In this document: one piece after another, positions 1 to 6,390 of the stretch
Position numbering within the stretch: the stretch's first letter is position 1
Layout: each line of letters starts with the position of its first letter
Assembly: GCA_964564035.1 (NCBI GenBank)
Contig: CAZLZN010000019.1
Span: forward strand, 1 to 33,049
Source of the DNA: JAHIGH01 sp964564035
Lineage (GTDB): Bacteria > Patescibacteriota > Microgenomatia > Levybacterales > UBA12049
Direction: 5' to 3'
DNA length: 33,049 bases
Notes under the pieces: generated by a model
What the model was told of the DNA's origin: nothing
What the model saw: the letters and a program-made list of their open reading frames with translations, nothing else
Databases searched by the model: none
Program-made: the position numbers and the translations under genes

Positions 1-56
1 GACTTTCGACTTTCGACTTTCGACTTTCGACTTTCGACTTTCGACTTTCGACTTTT
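1..56. repeat. Heptanucleotide tandem repeat (GACTTTC)n
   Basis: Seven exact head-to-tail copies of GACTTTC fill positions 1-49, followed by an eighth copy with one change (GACTTTT, 50-56). The array runs off the left edge, so its full length is unknown. It lies just upstream of the first pilin gene and its promoter and encodes nothing visible. Confidence 0.97.
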
Positions 57-75
57 AAATGATCGTACCCGAGCA

Positions 76-104
76 TTGACATTTTCCCGTCTGAATTATA
101 TCGT
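76..104 (+). promoter_or_regulatory. Putative promoter of pilin gene 1
   Basis: A perfect -35 box TTGACA (76-81) is followed, 17 bases on, by a weaker -10 box TATCGT (99-104). Only six bases separate the -10 box from the ATG at 111 and there is no Shine-Dalgarno sequence, so transcription should start at or very near the start codon (leaderless mRNA). Confidence 0.5.
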
Positions 105-110
105 ATATAT

Positions 111-434
111 ATGATCGAATATCTTGCTCTTACCGTCGGAGGACAGACAATTGACGCGCCAAGCAGTCTTCCCCAGCCCGACAGGGCCCCGGCCATTATC
201 AACAACGCTTTATCCCTGTTCATCAGCGCGGGGATCATAATTACCGTCATCTTTCTCATTTTGGCAGGAATTAAATGGATAACTTCCGGGGGAGACAAGC
301 AAAAGCTCGCTCAGGCAAAAGCACAGCTGAAGTGGTCAATAGTTGGACTCATAATCATACTGCTTGCTTTCGCAATAATAAGCGTTTTCAACTTTATGTT
401 CGGCATTAATCTTCTAAATTTCAATACAAACTAG
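111..434 (+). CDS. Pilin-like two-helix membrane protein (TrbC/VirB2 type), copy 1
   Basis: A 107-residue protein with two hydrophobic helices (about residues 32-55 and 74-98) joined by a short polar loop carrying GIKWITSGGDK. That loop, followed by a Lys/Ala-rich stretch, is typical of the TrbC/VirB2-like pilin or 'T4SS pilin' families common in Patescibacteria. No cleavable signal peptide is obvious; the N-terminus is a short polar segment. It is the first of three related genes ahead of PrgI and VirB4 homologues, so the likely role is a subunit of a conjugative or uptake pilus, or a small inner-membrane channel component. The promoter abuts the ATG. The family call rests on the loop motif, size and context; the exact role is inference. 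Confidence 0.8.
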   Translation: MIEYLALTVGGQTIDAPSSLPQPDRAPAIINNALSLFISAGIIITVIFLILAGIKWITSGGDKQKLAQAKAQLKWSIVGLIIILLAFAIISVFNFMFGINLLNFNTN

Positions 435-462
435 CCTCAAATAAGCTCATCAATTTTGCCTA

Positions 463-492
463 TTGACAAACATAAAAAAATTGTTCTATGAT
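463..492 (+). promoter_or_regulatory. Putative promoter of pilin gene 2
   Basis: TTGACA at 463-468 and TATGAT at 487-492 are separated by 18 bases, close to the sigma-70 consensus. The ATG lies at 504, eleven bases past the -10 box, with no Shine-Dalgarno sequence, so the mRNA should have a leader of only a few bases. This second pilin therefore seems to have its own strong promoter. Confidence 0.75.
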
Positions 493-503
493 AAATAAGT
501 AAT

Positions 504-893
504 ATGAAAAAACTAATTGCAGCAGCATCAGGATTTATCGGAACACTTGCGCTTGCAGCACCGGCCTTTGCAGAAAACGTAGATCCGTGTCCGGACGGAC
601 TCGGTAATCTTTGCGACCTCGACTCAAGTCAGTTTGGCGACATTATCTCAACCGCTCTCAACGTCATTATCGTTATCGCCGTTATAATCGCGGTCTTCTT
701 TTTAGTCTGGGGAGGCATCAAATGGATCACATCCGGTGGAGACAAAGCCAAAGTAGAATCTGCCAGAAATACGATCATTGCAGGCATCATTGGTCTTGTA
801 TTCGTGTTCTTAGCCTACTTCCTGATCTCACTGGTTGCAAATATCTTCGGCATTGATATCTCTAACTTGGAACTTCCAGAAGTAGGCGCTTAA
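504..893 (+). CDS. Pilin-like protein with signal peptide (TrbC/VirB2 type), copy 2
   Basis: A 129-residue protein. Residues 1-23 form a typical Sec signal peptide (MKK, hydrophobic core, APAFA cleavage site before Glu24). The mature part starts with a short loop holding two cysteines (VDPCP...NLCDLD), then two membrane helices (about 50-73 and 90-115) around the GIKWITSGGDK loop. This matches the processed VirB2/TrbC pilin plan best of the three copies, so it is the best candidate for the major pilin. The cysteines would be exported and could form a disulfide. It has its own near-consensus promoter and a strong terminator, so it is probably expressed as a separate, abundant transcript, as expected for a structural subunit. 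Fibre assembly is inferred. Confidence 0.82.
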   Translation: MKKLIAAASGFIGTLALAAPAFAENVDPCPDGLGNLCDLDSSQFGDIISTALNVIIVIAVIIAVFFLVWGGIKWITSGGDKAKVESARNTIIAGIIGLVFVFLAYFLISLVANIFGIDISNLELPEVGA

Positions 894-909
894 TCAAACC
901 GCAAAGACT

Positions 910-931
910 AGCCCCGAAAGGGGCTTTTTTT
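910..931 (+). terminator. Rho-independent terminator after pilin gene 2
   Basis: AGCCCC (910-915), a GAAA tetraloop (916-919) and GGGGCT (920-925) form a perfect six-pair stem followed by a run of seven T (925-931). It lies 17 bases after the stop codon. It is the only textbook intrinsic terminator noticed in the window. Confidence 0.93.
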
Positions 932-959
932 ATGCCTAAACCCACGAACTCTTACTCTC

Positions 960-988
960 TTGATTTTTTGTCAACATACTGTTACGCT
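960..988 (+). promoter_or_regulatory. Possible promoter of pilin gene 3
   Basis: TTGATT (960-965) and TACGCT (983-988) are spaced 17 bases apart and end eleven bases before the ATG at 1000, the same geometry as pilin gene 2. An alternative pairing, TTGTCA (968-973) with TATATA (992-997), would lie too close to the start codon. Both matches are weak. Confidence 0.35.
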
Positions 989-999
989 CAATATATATT

Positions 1000-1338
1000 A
1001 TGTTTAGTAGTTGGGATTCATGCATAGATCCGACAACCAAAATTGCGACCCTTCGCTGCATACCGATCGTCTTCAAAAACGTGATTAGTGCGGCGCTCCT
1101 CTTCGTAGGCATAGTTGCAATTGCGTTTATTATATTCGCAGGCATTAGCTTTGTCACATCAGGCGGAGACCCCAAAAAAGTCGACGGCGCGCGCCGCACC
1201 ATGACATTCGCCATAATCGGATTAACTATCGTTCTGCTCTCTTTCGGCATCCTCTTGTTTATTGGCTACATTACGGGATCTGCAGACTGTATCACCAGCT
1301 TCGCCGACGCCGGCAGGTTCCTCTCCGGCTGTGAGTAA
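1000..1338 (+). CDS. Pilin-like protein with four cysteines (TrbC/VirB2 type), copy 3
   Basis: A 112-residue protein of the same plan as its two neighbours: a short N-terminal loop, helix 1 (about 28-50), a loop with VTSGGDPKKVDGARR, helix 2 (about 66-90) and a C-terminal tail. It differs in carrying two cysteines before helix 1 (SCIDP, LRCIP) and two after helix 2 (ADCIT, SGCE). If both ends face outward, as in VirB2 pilins, these could pair as disulfides. No signal peptide is visible. The ATG at 1000 is the only usable start. Its stop codon lies one base from the stop of the convergent TraX-like gene. Role as pilin or minor subunit is inferred from motif and context. Confidence 0.75.
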   Translation: MFSSWDSCIDPTTKIATLRCIPIVFKNVISAALLFVGIVAIAFIIFAGISFVTSGGDPKKVDGARRTMTFAIIGLTIVLLSFGILLFIGYITGSADCITSFADAGRFLSGCE

Positions 1339-1339
1339 T

Positions 1340-2035
1340 CTATAATTTTACCAACACCAAAATTACATAAAACAACAAGTATTGCATAGGATATATAGCA
1401 TAAAATAACCATTTCATCCCTCTGCCCTCTTTATTGTTGTAAGCAAAAATAAAAATCATCGAAAAAACAGCTAGCGGCTGTATTAAATAAGGAAGTTTTT
1501 GAAATGACATTTGATTGGAATATAACATTCCGAAAAAAAGCCACAAATACCATGCGCTAAAAATTATTGCTTGAGAAATAAATGTATAAGGCTTATTTTT
1601 ATAAAAAATATAAAAGAAAACAATTGACAAAACTCCCATAGCTCCATAATCTGCATTGATCAGCATGGCGAGAACTGCTATAGATAAAACCACTGCCGCT
1701 TTTATAACCGCAAGCCTATACTTCTCGATCATAAATACCGCCAATAGCCCCAAAAATAGAGTAAAAAAGATATTTAAATGAATGTCGCTATTTCCGATCT
1801 GCCTATTGGCCAGGTGGTAAACAGGCTGGGTTAAGAATGCAGCCGCGAGCACTCTGCCTGCATATTTAAGTTTATTACCCGTATGCCTCGCTCCGTTTGC
1901 GGCAAGCCATGCAAATATCGGAAAAGACAAGCGCCCTATTATGCGCAGCATTAAAATATCAGGCAAAAAAAACAAACCGATATGATCGACCAGCATTGTG
2001 GCGTATGCAATAATTTTTAGCCAAAAAACACTCAC
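1340..2035 (-). CDS. TraX-family polytopic membrane protein (pilin acetylase family)
   Basis: A 231-residue, very hydrophobic protein with about seven to eight membrane segments. The N-terminus carries the TraX-family signature: LKIIA near residues 6-10, MLVDHIG (14-20) and RIIGRLSFPIFAW (31-43). In the F plasmid, TraX acetylates the N-terminal residue of processed pilin. Here the gene lies directly beside three pilin-like genes, although on the opposite strand, so N-terminal pilin modification is an attractive role. Members of this family also occur away from conjugation loci with unknown acyl acceptors, so the substrate is inference. Its 5' side faces a repeat-rich spacer shared with the divergent PrgI-like gene. 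Confidence 0.8.
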   Translation of the reverse strand: MSVFWLKIIAYATMLVDHIGLFFLPDILMLRIIGRLSFPIFAWLAANGARHTGNKLKYAGRVLAAAFLTQPVYHLANRQIGNSDIHLNIFFTLFLGLLAVFMIEKYRLAVIKAAVVLSIAVLAMLINADYGAMGVLSIVFFYIFYKNKPYTFISQAIIFSAWYLWLFFGMLYSNQMSFQKLPYLIQPLAVFSMIFIFAYNNKEGRGMKWLFYAIYPMQYLLFYVILVLVKL

Positions 2036-2135
2036 TAAACAATTATAATCTTCTCAGTCCCCTATTCGCAAACCGATTGTACTTCTGAGCCGGAAAAGCA
2101 AACAATTCTCTTTACTTACACCACTCAACAACGAA

Positions 2136-2197
2136 ACCATTTTAGCCATATAGCCATTTAGCTATTTAGCCATATATCCATACAGCCATATAACCAT
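2136..2197. repeat. Degenerate 8-9 base tandem repeat (TAGCCATAT-like)
   Basis: About seven imperfect copies of a TAGCCATAT or TAGCCATTT unit follow each other, for example at 2143-2151, 2151-2159, 2167-2175 and 2184-2192, with drifted copies between. Unit length wobbles between 8 and 10 bases, so it is an old or slippage-prone array. Confidence 0.7.
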
Positions 2198-2214
2198 TCC
2201 AATGCGCCTCTTTG

Positions 2215-2312
2215 CCCGTACTTACACTCTTGCAGCCTGTCCGCCGAAGCTTCATGTGTTCGTAGGCGGAATTCATGTACGCAGACCATGAGAGCAAGTA
2301 AGTAAGTACGGG
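2215..2312. repeat. Long inverted repeat with inner CCGCC/GGCGG stem
   Basis: The outer arms at 2215-2233 (CCCGTACTTACACTCTTGC) and 2294-2312 match in 16 of 19 positions as inverted repeats. Inside lies a second perfect stem, TCCGCC (2240-2245) with GGCGGA (2265-2270). The nested arms could fold into a long hairpin in RNA or a cruciform in DNA. It sits between two divergent genes, so it is not an ordinary terminator for either; it may be a dispersed intergenic repeat or a regulatory structure. Confidence 0.7.
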
Positions 2313-2397
2313 GTTTTCACAGAATCATACATGTTTTGAAGCACTTTGATGCCCTTGCAATCATAATTTTCACGTTATACACTGTTTGTAATAAAAA

Positions 2398-3444
2398 ATG
2401 GAACAGCATCCGATCCCCCAGGACGTAACCGGGTTTCAATTTAAGCTCATCGGGACTATGACCGTAAAACAGTTCGGCTATGTCGCCGGTGGCGCCATAC
2501 TCGCCGTAATCTGCTGGTATGCCCCTGGTCCGAACATCTTCTGGAACCTCCTAAAATTCTCCCTGATGCCGATATTCGCTCTCTCCGGTGTTATTATCGC
2601 CTTTGTCCCGATAGAAGGCAGACCTGTTGACGTTATGGCGGCCAGCTTCTTTCACGCATTGATCACGCCTAACCAATATGTATATATCAAGAGAGGTCGA
2701 AAATTCAGTTTTAACGAGATTGTTCTTGCTAAGCCCCCCGCACCAAATATAACAGCTCAAAAGCATGTAGCTCCCGGCACCAGGATGGCGGAATCAAAAA
2801 AAGAACAACAGCTCCGGGCTCTCCTGTCCAGCAGCTACAAAGAGGCTCGTAGCAATCTTGATAAAAAAGAGCTCGCCTTCATCCAGTCAATATCTTCTAT
2901 CCCGCAGGCAGCTGCTATACCTGTACAGCAGGCCCGCTCGGCTCCGTCTGTCATAAACCGGCCTATAAACACTCCGCCCGTGCTTAACCAGGCGCATGCG
3001 CAAACAAGCCAAATCCCAAGCGCTGTACAAATGCCCAAAGAAACAATTAAGCCGGTCGATACTCCCGCCTTGGATGCCGCGCATGTTAGAAGCGTTCCGC
3101 GGAACCTGACCCAGGGAGTAGGCCTCTCACATGTGCCCGATGCTCCAAATATCGTAAGCGGCATTGTCAAAGACTCACGCGGCAATGTGCTCCCCAACAT
3201 CTTAGTTGAAGTAAAAGACAGTGCAGGAAATCCTGTACGCGCTTTCAAAACCAATCCTCTTGGACAATTTACCTCCGCCACACAGCTTGCTAACGGAGTC
3301 TATACGATTGAACTCGAAGATCCCAAAAAACAGCATGCATTCAACATTGTTCAAATCAATGCCCAGGGGCAAATAATGCTTCCAATTGAGATAATTTCAC
3401 ATGACGCCAGAGAGGCCCTGAGGCAGGCGCTATTTACAAACTAA
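2398..3444 (+). CDS. PrgI/VirB3-like T4SS protein with C-terminal beta-sandwich domain
   Basis: A 348-residue protein. Residues 1-105 resemble the PrgI family of type IV secretion proteins (a VirB3-like role next to VirB4). They start MEQHPIPQDVTGFQFKLIG, have two adjacent membrane helices (about 26-43 and 49-70), a short loop, and then ITPNQYVYIKRG. Residues about 106-245 are a low-complexity Pro/Gln/Ala-rich linker. Residues about 251-335 (VSGIVKDSRGNVLPNILVEV, NPLGQF, ANGVYTIEL) look like a carboxypeptidase-regulatory or transthyretin-like beta-sandwich. It is followed after one base by the TraC-like gene and then VirB4, so it is the first gene of a secretion operon. The function of the extra domain is unknown. 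If the PrgI helices form a hairpin, the linker and sandwich would be on the same side as the N-terminus. Confidence 0.82.
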   Translation: MEQHPIPQDVTGFQFKLIGTMTVKQFGYVAGGAILAVICWYAPGPNIFWNLLKFSLMPIFALSGVIIAFVPIEGRPVDVMAASFFHALITPNQYVYIKRGRKFSFNEIVLAKPPAPNITAQKHVAPGTRMAESKKEQQLRALLSSSYKEARSNLDKKELAFIQSISSIPQAAAIPVQQARSAPSVINRPINTPPVLNQAHAQTSQIPSAVQMPKETIKPVDTPALDAAHVRSVPRNLTQGVGLSHVPDAPNIVSGIVKDSRGNVLPNILVEVKDSAGNPVRAFKTNPLGQFTSATQLANGVYTIELEDPKKQHAFNIVQINAQGQIMLPIEIISHDAREALRQALFTN

Positions 3445-3445
3445 A

Positions 3446-4105
3446 ATGCAAAAAATACACGCATCAACCCAAAAATTTACGGAAATTGTAGACTTCATAG
3501 ACAATATTGTCGTATTTGAAGGGGGTAATGCCTGCATGATTATAGAAATTACAGCCAGCAACTTTGCCTTGCTGTCAAAAAGAGAACAGGACACTAGGAT
3601 TTTCTCCTACGCTTCTATGCTGAACTCGCTATCATTTCCCATCCAGATTATTATCCGCAATAAAAGAATGGACATAAGTATTTATTTAAAAGAGCTTGAT
3701 GAAATTGAAAAGCAGACCAAGTCACCACAGCTCAAAACCCACATTAAGCTTTATCGCACTTTTGTTCACGAAATGGTCACTGTAAACGTCGTGCTGAATA
3801 AGTCTTTTTATATTGCTATCCCCTATTCATCTCTCGAGGCAGGCGTAACCGGAGCCGCGACAAATGCGCAAAAAAAGGGTACCGCCGTTGAAAACTTCGC
3901 GCAAAAAGCCCAGGCATCCCTGCGCTCAAAAGCAGAAACCCTGCTGACGCAACTCCAAAAATTCGCTATGTCCGCAAGGATTCTTGAAAAAGAAGATCTT
4001 ATCAAGCTGTATTATGACATCTACAACGAAGGAGAATCTATGCAGGTTGACCAAGTCGAAAAAGGTACAAATGCCGCGATAATTTCAAGCGCGGATGCAC
4101 ACTAA
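3446..4105 (+). CDS. TraC-like domain protein (detached VirB4 N-terminal-type domain)
   Basis: A 219-residue soluble protein with no signal peptide or membrane helix. Residues about 10-130 (VDFIDNIVVFEGG, IIEITASNFALLS, IFSYASMLNSLSFPIQIIIRNKR, YRTFVHEM) resemble the small alpha/beta domain that precedes the ATPase core in TraC/VirB4 proteins and occurs as a separate 'TraC-like' protein in Patescibacteria. There is no Walker motif. Residues about 140-195 are Ala/Lys/Gln-rich and probably helical. It starts one base after the PrgI-like stop and ends eight bases before VirB4. It is therefore likely a co-translated partner of the ATPase, perhaps coupling it to the membrane. The family call rests on pattern and position; the role is inference. 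Confidence 0.68.
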   Translation: MQKIHASTQKFTEIVDFIDNIVVFEGGNACMIIEITASNFALLSKREQDTRIFSYASMLNSLSFPIQIIIRNKRMDISIYLKELDEIEKQTKSPQLKTHIKLYRTFVHEMVTVNVVLNKSFYIAIPYSSLEAGVTGAATNAQKKGTAVENFAQKAQASLRSKAETLLTQLQKFAMSARILEKEDLIKLYYDIYNEGESMQVDQVEKGTNAAIISSADAH

Positions 4106-4113
4106 AAAATAAT

Positions 4114-6297
4114 ATGCTGCCCTTTCTAAAAAAACCAAATCAACAAAGTCAGACACCCGCACCGGCAGCCCCTCCTGTGGCCGCCAGTGCCCCGCAGCAG
4201 CCCGCCGCTCGCCCTGCAGGCGCTCACCCGCCCCCGGGACATGCCCCAAAACAACCCCCGCCCCCCAAGGCGCCCAAAACCACGCCGCTTCAAACCCTCG
4301 AATCAGGACTCATGTCTCTGGTCGATATAATTGCACCGTCATCGGTAGAAGTAGATTTTCGTCAAATTCGCGTTGGAACCATGTACTACACCACCCTCTT
4401 TGCGGCAGGATACCCTCGTTATGTATCCCCGGGCTGGCTTCAGCCGATAATCGATTATGACCACACGCTCGACTTGGCTATGTTTTGCTATCCAACGTCT
4501 TCAAAAGATGTCTTAGCGGACCTAAAGCGAAAAATTGCCGAGATGCAGGCTACAATTCAATCTGACGCCGAACAGGGCAAAGCCGCCGACCCGACCGTAG
4601 AAGCGGCCCTGGAAGACGCTCTGGGCCTCCAGGAAGAGCTGGCCAAAGGCATAGAACGCTTCTTCCAGTTCGGCTTTTATATGACCGTCTCGGACGATGA
4701 CCCCAAAAAACTGGCTATGACTGTAAAAGAACTCCAGACAAATCTCGGATCGCTTCTCGTCACCGGCAAAATCGCGACTCTTCAGCAGGAAGACGGCTTC
4801 AAATCAACAGTCCCCATGGGACAGGACCGCCTTTATATCACCAGAAACATGGATACTACATCGCTCGCGTCAACTTTCCCATTTACATCCGCTGTTCTCA
4901 CCCAAAATAGAGGCGTCATGTATGGGGTCAACCAGCAAAATGGCTCACTTATCATATTTGATAGATTTTCTCTCGAAAATGCCAACGAGGTAATTCTGGG
5001 AAAATCCGGAGCGGGAAAATCTTATTTAATCAAACTGGAAATAATGCGCCAGTTTATGATGGGGGCTGAAGTCATAGTTATCGATCCTGAAGGAGAATAT
5101 CCGCCTATTGCTCCTGAGCTTGGTGGGGAGGTTGTCGATTTTTCATCCAATTCCAAAGTAAAAATTAATCCCTTCGACATGTCCGGCGTCTACGAAGAAG
5201 GCGAAAACGAACTCGGACTAAAAGTGCTGTCTCTGCACGGACTCCTGAATATTATCATGGGCGAAATGGACGCCGAACACGACGCCATACTCGACCGCGC
5301 CATGATAGAAACATACCGCCAGAAAGGCATCACAACCGATCCGGACACCCAAAAAAAACAGCCCCCGCTCCTGGAGGACCTCTACAAGGTTCTGCTCGGA
5401 TACGAAACTGCAACCGCTCGCGATTTAGCCTATCGTCTCGAAAAATTCATAAAAGGCTCGGCCGCCGGTATTTTTAATCAACAATCAAATTTCGATATTA
5501 CAAACAGTTTGACCATCTTCTCGATCCGCAATCTGGAAGAAGCACTCCGCCCGGTAGCCATGCATATTATTCTGGATTTCGTTTGGACCAAGGTCAAAAA
5601 AACACTCAAAAAACGCCTCCTGATCCTTGATGAAGGCTGGTATATGATGAAATTCGAAGACTCGGCATCTTTCGTGTACTCCATTGCCAAACGTGCCAGA
5701 AAATACTATCTTGGCATGACAACAGCCACACAGGATGTCGAAGATTTCATGAAAACACAATACGGCAAGGCAGTGCTTACCAATTCGTCAATCCAAATAC
5801 TGCTCAAACAAGGAACAGCCGAAGTCGACATGATTGCTGAAACCTTCTATCTGTCCGAAGGCGAAAAAGCGCTTCTCCTGTCTGCCGACGTGGGGGAAGG
5901 ATTATTCTTTGCCGGACAAAATCACGTCGCGATGAAAACTTTTGCCGCGCCATTCGAGCACGAACTAATCACCTCAAACCCCGTCGAGCTTCTCAAAAGA
6001 CAACAAGCCAAAGAAGCCATGTCAACGGGGGTGCTGACGCAAAACAAAACAGCGGAAAATTCCCAGGCTCCAGCGCATTCGTCTTCCTCATACTCATTCC
6101 ACAGCTCAACGCCCCCTCCTGCTTCATCACCGGCATCATCATCTTCCGCTCCAAAGCCGACATCTTCATCCCCCGTCCCCCACCCCTACTCATCCGGCGT
6201 GCCTGTTCACCAGCCTACAACCTCATCTGCGCCTGCGGGAACGCCTGCGTCCGCCGCCCCACAGTCACCCCCGTCTCCCATTTCCCCCAAGCTCTGA
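4114..6297 (+). CDS. VirB4/TraC-family type IV secretion ATPase
   Basis: A 727-residue protein. Residues 1-55 are Pro/Ala/Gln-rich. Residues about 60-270 form the VirB4 N-terminal region. The RecA-like core has Walker A GKSGAGKS (296-303), the VirB4/TraG-type DPEGEY motif (324-329), Walker B LLILDE (502-507) and TTATQDVEDF around Gln540. The last about 85 residues (from about 640) are almost entirely Ser, Pro, Ala and Thr and look disordered. VirB4 ATPases power pilus assembly and substrate transfer at the cytoplasmic face of the inner membrane. It closes the PrgI, TraC-like, VirB4 operon. The disordered tails at both ends are unusual for the family and may serve as docking arms. No VirD4 or VirB11 gene is in view. 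Confidence 0.93.
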   Translation: MLPFLKKPNQQSQTPAPAAPPVAASAPQQPAARPAGAHPPPGHAPKQPPPPKAPKTTPLQTLESGLMSLVDIIAPSSVEVDFRQIRVGTMYYTTLFAAGYPRYVSPGWLQPIIDYDHTLDLAMFCYPTSSKDVLADLKRKIAEMQATIQSDAEQGKAADPTVEAALEDALGLQEELAKGIERFFQFGFYMTVSDDDPKKLAMTVKELQTNLGSLLVTGKIATLQQEDGFKSTVPMGQDRLYITRNMDTTSLASTFPFTSAVLTQNRGVMYGVNQQNGSLIIFDRFSLENANEVILGKSGAGKSYLIKLEIMRQFMMGAEVIVIDPEGEYPPIAPELGGEVVDFSSNSKVKINPFDMSGVYEEGENELGLKVLSLHGLLNIIMGEMDAEHDAILDRAMIETYRQKGITTDPDTQKKQPPLLEDLYKVLLGYETATARDLAYRLEKFIKGSAAGIFNQQSNFDITNSLTIFSIRNLEEALRPVAMHIILDFVWTKVKKTLKKRLLILDEGWYMMKFEDSASFVYSIAKRARKYYLGMTTATQDVEDFMKTQYGKAVLTNSSIQILLKQGTAEVDMIAETFYLSEGEKALLLSADVGEGLFFAGQNHVAMKTFAAPFEHELITSNPVELLKRQQAKEAMSTGVLTQNKTAENSQAPAHSSSSYSFHSSTPPPASSPASSSSAPKPTSSSPVPHPYSSGVPVHQPTTSSAPAGTPASAAPQSPPSPISPKL

Positions 6298-6349
6298 AAT
6301 TTGATAGGATATAAATAAGGCTATTTAATTAAAGATTTCAGAAACAAAC

Positions 6350-6378
6350 TGGACAAGCAATTCTATAAGAAATAATAA
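6350..6378 (+). promoter_or_regulatory. Putative promoter of the 988-residue hydrolase gene
   Basis: TGGACA (6350-6355) and TAATAA (6373-6378) are 17 bases apart; the ATG at 6391 follows twelve bases later with no Shine-Dalgarno sequence. This gives the big hydrolase gene its own transcript with an almost absent leader, separate from the VirB4 operon. Confidence 0.45.
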
Positions 6379-6390
6379 AAATTTTGCTTT

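Larger units (their letters stand above)
2036..2397. other. Divergent 362-base spacer, repeat-rich, no gene seen
   Basis: This spacer separates the TraX-like gene (leftward) from the PrgI-like gene (rightward) and must hold both promoters, although I see no convincing -35/-10 pair for either. It contains an AT-rich block of degenerate TAGCCATAT-like repeats (2136-2197) and a large inverted repeat (2215-2312). No coding frame with recognisable features, tRNA or known riboswitch was seen. Confidence 0.8.

Noticed and set aside
1..56. Possible CRISPR array
   Set aside because: The seven-base units are directly adjacent with no spacers; it is a simple tandem repeat.
936..1250. Minus-strand open frame of about 100 codons across pilin gene 3
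   Set aside because: It lies antisense to a well-supported pilin gene with its own motif, and its product shows no domain or sensible composition.
2215..2312. Inverted repeat as an ordinary terminator
   Set aside because: It lies upstream of both flanking genes, which diverge, and has no clear T-run after either arm on the expected side.
2835..3281. Minus-strand open frame of about 150 codons inside the PrgI-like gene
   Set aside because: It is antisense to the linker and beta-sandwich of the PrgI-like protein, which form a convincing continuous product; the reverse frame has no recognisable features.
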